The notes under the pieces were generated by a model, which saw only the letters and a program-made list of their open reading frames with translations, did no database searches and was not told the origin of the DNA. A stretch of DNA of 64,000 bases from Tetradesmus obliquus (lineage: Eukaryota; Chlorophyta; Chlorophyceae; Sphaeropleales; Scenedesmaceae): positions 3,940,501-4,004,500 of the forward strand of contig CP126192.1 in assembly GCA_030272155.1 (NCBI GenBank), given 5' to 3'. The translations under genes and the position numbers were made by a program. Positions 48,793 to 59,127 of this stretch are shown here, piece by piece (within the stretch, counting starts at the first letter, position 1; each line of letters starts with the position of its first letter).

Positions 48793-49912
48793 GATCCATG
48801 AGGCCAGCTGACAGTGCCTCTCCTATAACGGGGCCTCTGCATACGCAATTACATACAAAGTATAACTGGCTCAGCACGCATTTGAGCGCCACTGACACAT
48901 GTATGACCAGCGCGCACAGCTACTTGTGTCTTTGAGATATGGCTGTGTTCATTGCATCCCCACACCCTGCAGCACAACTGCTGCATGAACTGCTGCTGCG
49001 TACGAAAGGCTGTGCATGCTTCGCTGCATGACCATAGATAAGCACAGCCATCGCGGCACCTGTCACTCACCCTACTGCTGTCATGCTGCTGGCAGCCATT
49101 TCCTGCAAGCCACCTGCTACAGCCTCCCGCATGCTGCCAAGCAGCACCTCGCTGCTGTCCGACACAAGTGCAGGGGCCTCCGGCATTCGCAGGGCTGACA
49201 CACTGTTGGGCTGCAGGATGGCTGCAGAGCTCTGCAGGCAAAGACGGCACAGGTAAGGTCATAACAAATAGGGCACAGGGCAGGAACATGCATGCAAACC
49301 AGCACCCAGAGGTTCACTGAGTCTGCCACCAGCTGCACCACTCCAGCTTTCCATGCAGGCAATAATTACAGGTAGAGTACTGCTAAGAGAGTCATACATG
49401 CTGCCACTGTGGTGCATGCTGTCAAGTGCTAGCAAGAGACAACACCTCATGAAAAGCAGTCTCACCTGCTGCAGCTCTACCTGGGGTGATGCAGCTGCTG
49501 CACTGGTCATTGCAGCCACTGGCGCAGCTGCCAGTGATGTGTTCAGTGCCATGCTTGCAGCCAGCACTGCTGCTATAGCATGCCTGTTGGTGTTGCTGCT
49601 GCTGTAGAGTGCGCTGTTGTTGCCGGACGTCACGTCTGTGCTGTCAGCAACATTGCTGGCGCTGCTCGCATCGGCGCTGACTGCTGCAGCACCTGACACG
49701 TGAGCCTGCTGCCTGGGGACAGGGCCAGATATGCACGACACCCGTCCATTGGGGAACAAGTTACACCTGCAACAAAGCCAGTGACATGAGTCTTGCCACA
49801 ACAAGAACTGCTGCATTGCTTTGCTGAGGATGAGGGCTCACCTGGCACGGCGAGGAGAGGATGCGCAGCTGTGTTGCTGTAGCAGCTTTTCGGGTGATAG
49901 AATTGTAGTCAT
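47493..49912 (-). CDS. Mpv17/PMP22-family membrane protein
   Basis: Four-helix organelle membrane protein of the Mpv17/PMP22 family. Relatives sit in mitochondria, peroxisomes or plastids and may form channels (family knowledge). Six exons, 49912-49842, 49766-49466, 49231-49071, 48836-48536, 48376-47960 and 47807-47493, give 521 aa with all phases closing. The first ~255 residues are Ser/Ala-rich low complexity, including a poly-Ser run, perhaps a long transit region. The domain follows: ALWQRYCSALETSPLLTK, YTGLVGTMLGDLAAQLL, the glycine helix SAAIGTPMGHYWYEVLEAL, ALDQLLQTPFGMALFFTVM, and the signature LANWKLWPAAQLVNFTVIPP followed by ILFGNIVGVCWTCVIS. A Ser/Asn/Lys-rich insert separates the first two helices. 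The protein is about twice the usual family length. It diverges from the permuted tRNA and DEG1. Confidence 0.9.
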
Positions 49913-50762
49913 TTTCGTCGTCCGCGTCTTTGTCCCCAAGACACACGCAGTTGCTGTCAGCAGGAACCGGACTTTGTTTGGCGCTCTGAGGATGCCAGCC
50001 CGGAGGCGCAACAACGTTTTATTGTTTTTAAAGTATCACAACTTTCAACTTCAACTGACTTTGATTGGCCAAGGTGCACGACTGACGAGGGAGGCACTTC
50101 CCGCCCATGAGCCTAACCCTCAGAGCTCAGTTTTAGGCTTTCAGTCAGACCCTATGGCAAAGCTAGCTTTATAGGGCCTGTACAAACCCGCTTCGTGCAC
50201 TGGATGTTTGTCGTAGTATTCCTGATGATTGCTGTGCCCACCACACCAAGCTTCATACTGGAAGCTCCTTGCAACTTGCACAACTTCACTTGCCACTTGC
50301 AGCTGTGCATGTGCTGCATGCAGCACATGACTACTACGAAGAAGCACTGTGATGTGTGCCACACATGCAATCCTGTAAAAGCTCTGTCACAGCCTGTTCC
50401 TGGTGCTGCCTGCACCTCAGGTGCCACAGTGTGGCCTTGAGAACTGCTGCATGGTGGTGATGCTGGCAGCTGCTGCTGGTGGTGGATCCTGACCTCAGAT
50501 CCATGCTGCGTGTTACTGGCCCATTCGTCAGCATCCTGAATAGCTTTGTCGCGGTGTGCAGCAACGTTCGATTCGTCAGGGCAGCTGCTGTCAGGCCATA
50601 GCTGCCCAGATGTGATCGTAGCAGCCGTACGGAAGCGTTGGACACACCATAGACGTGAACCATGGCAAAGGCAGAAAATCGGCCTGGGATGTCTGAAAAA
50701 ATAACACTTTTGCGTTTATATCCAGGTAACACAGCTGAGCAAACATCGAGCACCGGCACGCT

Positions 50763-50904
50763 ATCAATTGGGAGTTCCCGCGCAGGTTCAAATCCTGCTC
50801 ACCGCGTGTGATTCTACCGTGTGAGTACATTGAATCTGGCTGCTGATGCAGCCTGTACGCCTATATGGCGGTGATGGCCGAGCGGTTAAGGCGATTGACT
50901 AGAA
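50763..50904 (+). tRNA. Circularly permuted tRNA-Ser(AGA) gene
   Basis: The two halves are in reverse order. The 3' half is 50763-50806: A38, stem TCAAT, long variable arm with GGG/CCC, T arm GCAGG-TTCAAAT-CCTGC, acceptor strand TCACCGC and discriminator G73. A 61-nt spacer (50807-50867) follows, then the 5' half at 50868-50904: acceptor GCGGTGA, D arm GCC-GAGCGGTTAA-GGC, stem ATTGA, anticodon AGA at 50901-50903. Swapping the order gives a complete 81-nt serine tRNA with a perfect 7-bp acceptor stem and 5-bp anticodon stem. The normal splice point 37/38 is kept. Outer flanks GCACCGG (50749-50755) and CCTGGTGC (50906-50913) pair around one bulged T, as in the splicing helix of a permuted pre-tRNA. 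No alternative 3' half was seen downstream up to DEG1. Confidence 0.88.
50807..50867 (+). other. Intervening sequence of the permuted tRNA
   Basis: 61 nt between the discriminator base and the 5' end of the acceptor stem, to be removed by tRNA end processing after circularisation (inference from known permuted genes). It folds into GGCTGC-TGAT-GCAGCC (50838-50853), extended by GTACA/TGTAC (50825-50829 with 50854-50858). Confidence 0.7.
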
Positions 50905-50914
50905 ACCTGGTGCA

Positions 50915-50918
50915 TTTT
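50915..50918 (+). terminator. Pol III terminator of the permuted tRNA
   Basis: TTTT directly after the flanking helix strand CCTGGTGC; a second TTTT follows a few bases on. A TATAT at 50717-50721 is a possible upstream promoter element. Confidence 0.55.
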
Positions 50919-51204
50919 GCCTTTTGTTCTCGGCATCTGCATGCATGCACGTGTCTTGAGTGCCCATTGGCTAGCATAGCTGGCTCTCACAACGTCACTC
51001 CCATGCAGCAAGCTTGTCCAGGCAGGGCTCACCCTGAGGAACCTTGCGTGGCACAACAGCACTCCAGCTGAGAGGAACCAGCGGTTGGCAGAGCTACAGC
51101 CTGGCGTAATATCGGCGCAGCCCAGCAGTGCATGCGCGGAGGTGCACAGTATCATATTCGTATTGCTGATTCAGCCGTAGTGATGTTGCCATCAGCCTGG
51201 AGAG

Positions 51205-51270
51205 GCTCCGGAGCTCTGCGAGGAGCGCAGCTTGCATCTAGCTAGCTAGCTAGATGATCTATAGATCATC
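51205..51270. repeat. Cluster of perfect palindromes
   Basis: In 66 bp: GCTCCGGAGC (51205-51214), an inverted repeat CTGCG-aggag-CGCAG (51216-51230), a 20-bp perfect palindrome of CTAG units at 51236-51255, and an 18-bp perfect palindrome GATGATCTATAGATCATC at 51253-51270. Confidence 0.9.
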
Positions 51271-51827
51271 CTATAGGGGGTGTTCAACATCCGTTTGGAC
51301 AGTGCTGTAGAGAAGATCTTCTGTGTTGATGATGCCTATGCCGCTGCACTTAATGTACCAGTGGCTGTTTAGGTTGCTGCATGCATGCACAGTGCAGCAG
51401 GCTCGGCTGGCTCACCACCACCACTACTAACTAGGCGGTACTATGACCTGTCAACAGTGTTACATACATGCTGACGTTGACACGGCACCACAGCTTAGGA
51501 GCTGGTGAATGGTCATTGCCACAGCTGGATGAAATGCTCATTTACCCTGGGAAACACGCGCCTGGTGTCTGTCGTCGCTTCTGCTGATCAAAGTCCTCTC
51601 GGTATCCTTCTAGGTGCATCCAGCCAGTGATTGCGTGACTGACAGCGAGCTGCATCTGCCAATTGTTTTTACGCTGTGTATTCACCTGATTAAGCAAGAC
51701 AATCAAGAGGCACCACTTCCGCGTGTGTCTCGGAGGTTGTACTGGTGCTTCCTCTGCTTTTCGCTGGCCTGACGATCTAATGCTTGGCATCGGCTCAGGC
51801 AGTAGTGTGAGGCATTCCAGGCTTACA

Positions 51828-53849
51828 ATGCAGCCTGCGTCACGCCTAGCTCGCTGCCTAGGTCCCGTGGTCAGGCAGCGTCAGCATCTGCAGCAGTGGC
51901 ACCAGCACCAGGCGATGCTGGCAGCAGCACCGCAGCACCAGCAGCCACATTCTGTGCCAAGGCGGCTTTATCATGTGCCCAAAGCACAAGCAAGTGGCGC
52001 TGGAGGGCCGGAAGCTGAGGAGGGCAATGTAAGTGTTTGAATGGCGTGGCACTCCTGTGTGCATGGATATGTGTGCATGCCGCATGCCCAGCAATGATGT
52101 GTGTCGTGCGGTCATGTGCACTGAGTGCAGCAGTCGGTGGTTGATGCATGTAGATTGGCACGTGTGTCTGCTTAGAATAGTCAAATAGTCAAATAGTCAA
52201 ATAGTCAAATAGTATATAGAATAAGGTTAGAACAGAATAGAATACAATAGAATGAATGAAAACAAATATCTATAATAGCGGGGGGGGGGGGGGGTATATT
52301 TAGTGTATTTATTATTGCATCTTGGGTTACTGTTGAATGCTGCCCTGCTGCCACGCATGTTTTGTGCATCTGGTCACGCAGCGTCACACCACTGTGGTGA
52401 CACAGTGTGCTGACTGTCTGTCACTTTGCAGCGTATGGTACCTTACATGAAGTCACCAGTGCTCCTCACCATGCATACTTTCCTGTCGAAAAACATGCAT
52501 ATTATAAGCATAGACGGGCCAAATCCAATGACCGTGGCAGCCAGTCACTCTGTGATTCTGTCACGTCATGCTGCACTGCTGCAGGCTCTGCTGAGCAAGC
52601 TAGGTGCACTCGCAGCAGGAGCAGCAATCTTTCTTGGTGGATACACCACAGGCATTGCGTCCAGCAGCATGGTGGCAGACGTGCGCACTGCTGAGAGCCA
52701 CCGGCAGGAGATGACTGCGCCTGCTCCAGCCAGCTTGCCGGTCAAACCGGTGTCACTGGCGCTACCTGATCAGGTGGGAAAGCTGCAGCAGAAGCGTAAG
52801 CAGCGCATGCAGCATGCGCATGCGCAGTTCAAAGGTGCAGAGATATATCATTACACCGTATGATGCCGTACACCGTAACTGGCGGCCGCAGCAAATGTCC
52901 TGGGATTGGCGGAGGCAAGCAAAGGCTGGCGCCATGCTGACACGTGATGGCTTCACACGGTTTACCCTGCTGCTGCTGCTGCTGGCTGCCTCACAGACCG
53001 CCAAAGAGACTGTTCAAGCCGCGCAGCAGGCCGGCCTGGCTGCTGACGAGCTGAGCACCATCCGCGTGTTCCAGGCCAACACGCCCAGCGTGGTCAACGT
53101 GACAAACATCCGGGCCATGCAGAGCTACTACAGCATGGACGTGGAGCGCATCCCTGCGGGAACAGGCAGCGGCTTCGTCTGGGACAGGCAGGGTGAGCTG
53201 TAACACCCTACATGTCAAGGCCTAAGCAGTAGGTTGTAGTGCAGTTTGCCTGCGCAGATGTAGCGGAGTGGGGTTGCTGTCATCTGTGCGAGTGTGTTGC
53301 TAGTGGTGCGGCTGCTTCTGGGTCAGGCTGGGTGAGCTGCGGCGCCGGCTGTGGAGGCGTGAGCTTTGGGAGGCAGCGGCCGCGTTGCTGTGCTAATGAT
53401 GTTGCTATTGTTATGCGCAAGTGCGATGCTGCTGGTGCGGCTTTGTGTGGGACACGTGGCTGTTGATGGGTTGCAGTGGGTGGGTTGCGGGGAAGGTGTG
53501 GCTGTGTGGCGGCACTGTACTGTACTGGGAGCGCATTCCTGCAGGCACAGGCAGTTGCTTTGTGTGGTCACGGGCAGGGTGAGCCGCGGCGGCAACGCCT
53601 GGCTCCTGAGGATGGGCTGCAGCGGACAGGTCATGCTTTGCGCCCGTGGCGGTGTGGTGGTAGCTGGTAATGCCGCTGGTGCTGCTGTCAGAGTTGAGGC
53701 GAAGCATGTGAAGTCTGATGCTGCAGCAGTGTTGCATGCATGCTGTGTGTTGGTGTCAACGGGTTTTGTGCTGATTGCTGGTCCATGCCTGCTGCTGCTG
53801 CTGCTGTTGCTGCAGGTCATGTTGTGACAAACTTTCATGTGATCAAGGT

Positions 53850-53884
<35 letters not shown>

Positions 53885-56800
53885 CTGCAGAGCAGTTCAA
53901 ACCACTCAGGCGTGCCAGGTCTCCCCTTCTGGCAGTGCCATGAAATTCAAGCACTGCTGCTTCAAGCGAACAGCGTAATCATCAACACTTTTGTCACCAG
54001 GGCCACATGTGTACACAAGTGATTTTACATGCCTGCCTGCCGTGCACGCATGGTGCTCCTGTTATGACAGCTGACCTCTTCTACTCGGCCGTTGTCTTTG
54101 GCAGCTGCACATGCACATGCTGCATGTCTCCGTTCGCTGCCAAATCTGCCCCCGAACTGTCCCCGTGCTGCTGTGCCAGGGCGCCAGTGAGGTCAAGGTC
54201 ACGCTGCTGGACCAGAGCACATACAGCGCCAAGGTGGTCGGCTTCGACCCTGACAAGGACGTGGCAGTGCTGCAGCTGGACATGCCTGAAGAGGCCCGGG
54301 CAGCGCTGCAGCCAGTGAGCCTGGGCTCCTCAACAGGGCTCATGGTGGGGCAGCGCGTGTATGCGATAGGTGGGTGGCGCCGGCCTTGTATGTGATGCTG
54401 TGATAGCCAGCAAGCTGGTGCTGTAGCAGGAAGCATTTTATATGAGAGATGTCAAGGGGGGGGGGGGGGGGGGCGCACGCAAGAAAGTGTGGGACATCAT
54501 CACAAAGACCTTGACGGGCCCTAGACACCCACCCACCCACCCTCCCCACTGCAGAAATGTGCGCTGTCAGGCCCCAGAAGTACATATATATTATGTTATA
54601 GCTATTATATCATTTCTGGACCCTAAAAGCCGTGCTTTGGCGTGGTGGCAACATCACACGAACAATCTGATGACTCTGCTGTACTGTTACTGCCGCCACC
54701 CCCGGCGCGTCTCGGCGTCTGTCTGCCACCTTGTTATCCTCTGGAATTTATGGCCAGGATACCAAAACGTGTGCAAACAACAGTACATGACCTAAACTTT
54801 CATGTGAGCCCACTCTTGCCTTCATCGGGCTCCTGGCAAAAAAGTTCTTACCCCCAAGACAAGAAAGTTAGTGGGCCCCCAGACACCCACCCCCCCTCCT
54901 CCCCAAAACCACCTCAGAACCCCTGTAAAAACTTGCAGTAGTTAACTTACCTAGTATATAAGATGTTCTAAAGTTGCCAGCCAAAAAGGGATGATGATGC
55001 TGTCAGTGGAGAAAGTGCCCCCCCCCCCCCCTTGGAGATGTGCATGTTGTTCAACATGACAGCAGGACGGACACTCGACGAGCTGCAGCAGTCGTGGTTT
55101 GTCCTTGGATGCTGCTGATGGTGTGCTAGGGAACTGAGGCTGTATGATGTGCAGGACAGCAGCAGCAGAGGTTTGCTTGCAGAGCATGTTGCAGAAGCTG
55201 CCCATTTCTTGCGGTGATTGCTTCGCAGCCTGCGCCATGGACAGCCGACTCTGGAAGTTGGCTCGCAAGACTGTATAGATGCACCAGCATACCTCAAAGA
55301 ATACTGTGGCGATTGCCGCCGCGACATTACGGCTGCTGGTGACCCTGCATGTGCTTTGACACAACTGTGTGATGATGGCGGTGCTGCTGCAGGAAATCCG
55401 TTTGGGCTGGACCACACGCTGACACAGGTGTGTTTAGCGAGGAGTGGTGATGCGGCTGCGGCATGCAAACAGCTGACACCTCAGAGCGATCTGCGCAGCA
55501 GTGATGCAAGATGCTGGTGCATGCAGCTGCAACTGCTCTAGTTGCAATTGTAGCAACGGTCTGTACCTTCCGCCATTCCCCTTATGTCCATGCGGCAACA
55601 TATCGACTATACTCTCATCTAGAAGACTGCAATGTGTGGGTTTGGGTGTGTTGGTGCTGCTGTTGGCTGCTGTTGTGCACAGGGCATCATCAGCGGCCTG
55701 GGGCGGGAGCTGAGCACAGGGCTGTACCCCATCAAAAACGTTATCCAGACAGATGCAGCAATCAATCCAGGCAACAGGTGATGGGCTTGCTGCAGGGCAA
55801 CAGTCCAACTGCAGGGCCTGTTGTTGCTGCTAGCCTCTGGCTCTTCATGTTGACTGGTCCATTGGCATTTGGCTGTGATGGACATTCGGAGCCTAATAAG
55901 ATGCCGGGGCCTGCGAATGGATCGGCTACTAGGTGCAGAAGTAGTATTTGCTGTTTGTTAGTTTGAAGGCGTGTTGTTGGCATGTGACTGCATAGTTGTG
56001 CGCTGCATCCGCAGGACGTTGCATCCGTTACTTGTGGCTGCCGCCGCTGCTGAAGATGCTGCCGCCGCTGCTGCTACTGCTGCTGCTGCAGTGGTGGTGT
56101 GCTGCTGGACAGCAAGGGAAACCTGATTGGCATCAACACAGCAATTGCTGACCCCACAGGTAACCCACAGACACACACAGCCTTCTGCACACCATATGTG
56201 TATATTTTGAAGTCGGTGCATTGTACTGTCGGTTCATGAGCAGCGGGCCGGGGTTACATGCAGTTTGCAGTGCCACATGATATGCATGACGTGTGGTGCT
56301 TGCAACACTGTGGTAAGGAGGGTTGCTAACCCTCAGCTAGAGCTGCTATCTGCTTGCCTGTGATGCATGCTAGCGAATGATCAGGGCCATGTGTCATGAC
56401 GTGGCACGTTCATGACTGCAGAATGTGCACACCTGCTGTTTGTTGTTTGCTGTTCGCAGGCAAGGGGTCCAGCTCAGGCGTAGGGTTTGCCATCCCCATT
56501 GACACAGTGAAGGGGCTAGTGGGCCAGGTGAGGCTGCTGTGCTGTATGTTTTGCCTGTGCTGTTTGAAGATGTTGGGTGTTGACGAATGCCGCCAGGCAG
56601 CTTGAAGGTGTGCACATTGATAATCCCTACTTGCTGCTTGCGCGCTGCCACAGCAGCATTGGCTGCATGCATGCCATGCTGAAGTGGCTGTTGGCCTTCT
56701 GCTTGCAGTGTGCTCCGCTCGTGCATGCAACATGCTGCGTTGGCAATCATGCCACATCTGCTTTTGCTTCCAATGCCACTGTTATCAGCAGACCTCTTGT

Positions 56801-57249
56801 CTTTGGCTCCTCTTCAATCTTGCTGCGCTTGCAGATCCTGCAGTATGGCCGCGTCATGCGGCCCTCCCTGGGCGTGGTCATCGCTCCCCCGCAGGCGCTG
56901 CAGCGCATCGGGGAGAAGGGCGTGCTGGTGCTGGATGTGAGTGCCTTGCTGTGATGCTTGTGACAGCATGCTGCTGCTAGTGCTTACATGCAGCTCAGAC
57001 AGCGCTGGCTGTAGGCAGGCTTACAGCAAGTGCTGGGGCTGTCAGCCGCGACTGCAGCTAGCTGAACAGCAAGCAATGCCACTGCTTTACAGCAGATTCT
57101 CAGTTCAGCTGCAGCAACTGCTGCTGCCTTCTTCCACCGCTGCTTGCCACTCATTCTGTGATAAACATTTGGCTCTGCTGCTCGCGCCTGAACAACCCAC
57201 CTTCCTCCTCCTTGTCTTCTTCTTGCCATGACGTGCTGTGTGATACTTC

Positions 57250-57295
<46 letters not shown>

Positions 57296-57560
57296 TGTTG
57301 TGCAGGTAACGCCCGGCTCTCCTGCCGAGCGTGCTGGGCTGCGCCCCACCAGCCGCAACGCAGCAGGTGACCTCATCCTGGGCGACATCATCACGAGCGT
57401 GGACGGCGCCCCCGTGGCCAGCGCCCGGGACCTGCTGGAGCAGCTTGATGCGAAGCGTGTGGGTGACAAGGTGGTGGTGGATGTGCTGCGCGGCGGGCGG
57501 CAGCGGCTGAGCTTCAGCCTGCAGCTGGCTGACAGGGTGCTGGGGTCTGGCACGGAGTAG
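51828..57560 (+). CDS. DEG1: DEG1/HtrA-type serine protease, chloroplast
   Basis: Trypsin-like protease of the Deg/HtrA family, most like plant DEG1, which degrades damaged photosystem II proteins in the thylakoid lumen (family knowledge). Eleven exons: 51828-52028, 52585-52773, 52997-53192, 53816-53847, 54180-54369, 55393-55427, 55683-55777, 56092-56159, 56460-56527, 56835-56936 and 57306-57560; 476 aa. A Gln/His/Ala-rich transit region is followed by a hydrophobic lumen-targeting segment (GALAAGAAIFLGGYTTGIAS). Catalytic triad: His203 in HVVTNFHVIK, Asp233 in DPDKDVAVLQL and Ser313 in DAAINPGNSGG, whose codon is split between exons 7 and 8. One PDZ domain starts at ILQYGRVMRPSLG and includes GDLILGDIITSVDG. 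The 32- and 35-nt exons carry the catalytic His and NPFGLDHTLTQ. The start MQPASRL was chosen; an in-frame Met upstream is possible. Confidence 0.95.
52176..52213 (+). repeat. 8-bp tandem repeat AATAGTCA in DEG1 intron 1
   Basis: Almost five copies of AATAGTCA, followed by an A/T-rich tract with AGAATAG variants. A run of 15 G follows at 52280-52294. Confidence 0.9.
54456..54473 (+). repeat. G18 homopolymer in DEG1 intron 5
   Basis: Eighteen G in a row on the coding strand. A run of 14 C (55018-55031) lies 545 nt further on in the same intron (54370-55392). Confidence 0.95.
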
Positions 57561-59127
57561 CGGCTTGCTGCTGGAAGGGCGCCACAGAGGGATTGCACAG
57601 CATGTATGTTGCAACAGATGGTTTGCGACTGTGTGCAGGCTGACTTGTGAGGCAGAGCTGCTCAAATGGCCTGGTGGTGTGCGGGGTGGTGGCGCCGATT
57701 ACATTCTTTTCATCTTCAATTTTCCCGACCTTTTTCGCAGGTGGCGCTGTACAGGTGCACTGGCAGACGCCACACGCTGCTGGGCCATGCAGCACTTGTA
57801 CTTTTTGTGTGCTGCTTCTGCTGCTGCTGTCGTCAGCAGCCTGTGCAGCCCAATCGGTACGGATGCAATCCTGCTGGTAAATCACTGTCATCCCCTGCTT
57901 GTCAGTGTATGGTAGTGTACAGGTAGCTCATTGCACAACCCTTGAGTGTTGGGCAGCAGCATCGTCATGTCTAATGTTCGTTCTGACATCTGACAGCCTC
58001 ATCCCTGCTCTGTAGGCACTCTGCAAGGCTGCAGGTTGTGGGTGATGACTTTTGTTGTATTGAATGCTGAAGGCACATACGAGCGGATAGCTGCAGAACC
58101 TTTGATCTGTTCATGTTTCATGCACCGTGCCTGTGTCTATGACCAGAAGGGGACTGTAGAAGGCATCATTTTTGCTCTGCATGCCGGGCCTTTTTGAAGC
58201 TGGCAGCATGTTGTACATTGGCAAGGTGGCAAATCTGCACCCTGTGCTTTACTGTGCTTCTGCACATGCTTGCTGCTGTGCAAGGGTCAAAGGGGGCGCA
58301 CGGCAGGTGCAGTCGACTGCAGTGGGACGTCCCACTGTTCACCACGGTTGCTAGTAGGATGCAGGTTGGCACAGCAGAACTCTCCTGCGAAAATTAGTGC
58401 GTAAGATACCCTGCTTCTGACTGTCTGTCTCATGTGCAGGCGATGGGCTGACGGTTGCAGTTGACATGTTTTCTTCCGTCGATGGTGCTACCACAGTAGC
58501 GCTGCCATGTAACCACATCATTACACAGCCAGGGTTGAGGCTGCCCTTGCAGGTGCAGCGAGAGAGGTCTGTTACAGGGGTGGGCAAGCTATCGCCCTAG
58601 AGCGAGTCACTTGCCCCTCTTTCAGCTCACATATCATGAGAACCCGATAGCAAGCCACAAGATGCAACCAAAGTAAAACTCCAGAGGCGTCTTGCAGCCC
58701 CTACCTCCCCATAAACCAACAAGTACATGCAGTGCAGCATGTGCGAAGTGCAGCACGAAAAGCAGCAGGGTGCTCAAAGCACAGGGCACAAAACGCACAA
58801 GGGAAGGCAGGCATGGTCCAAACAGCAAGCGGGATGCACAATGGTGCTGCTTACCATAGGTGTTTGGCATGATTGCACCAAGGCACTGCTGTACACACCA
58901 GACTGCAGCAAGCAGGAGCACGCGGGACCGACAGGAGACACTGCATGTGACATGCAAACTAAGGTGCTACTGCTTCTGCAATCCTCATGGCTGACAAGCA
59001 CAGAAGCACGCAATGCGACACACAGAGCTGGAAAATCAAGCACAGTGACACACGACATGCAACATGGCCTTGCCAGAAAGTGGAGATCGGACAACTACTG
59101 ACAGCACATCATGTAAAAGCAGGAAGG
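57561..59127. other. Intergenic stretch after DEG1
   Basis: DEG1 3' UTR and the 3' flank of the retrotransposon fragment. No gene recognised; a TGTAA occurs near 58508. Confidence 0.4.

Larger units (their letters stand above)
49913..51827. other. Divergent region Mpv17 / DEG1
   Basis: Apart from the permuted tRNA (50763-50904) and a palindrome cluster (51205-51270) there is no supported gene. Minus-strand frames at 50759-50334 and 51790-51542 lack recognisable features. Confidence 0.45.

Noticed and set aside
50868-51827. Ordinary tRNA-Ser with a long intron downstream of the 5' half
   Set aside because: No sequence pairing with GCGGTGA or ATTGA, and no T arm, was found between the 5' half and DEG1, while a perfect match lies just upstream.
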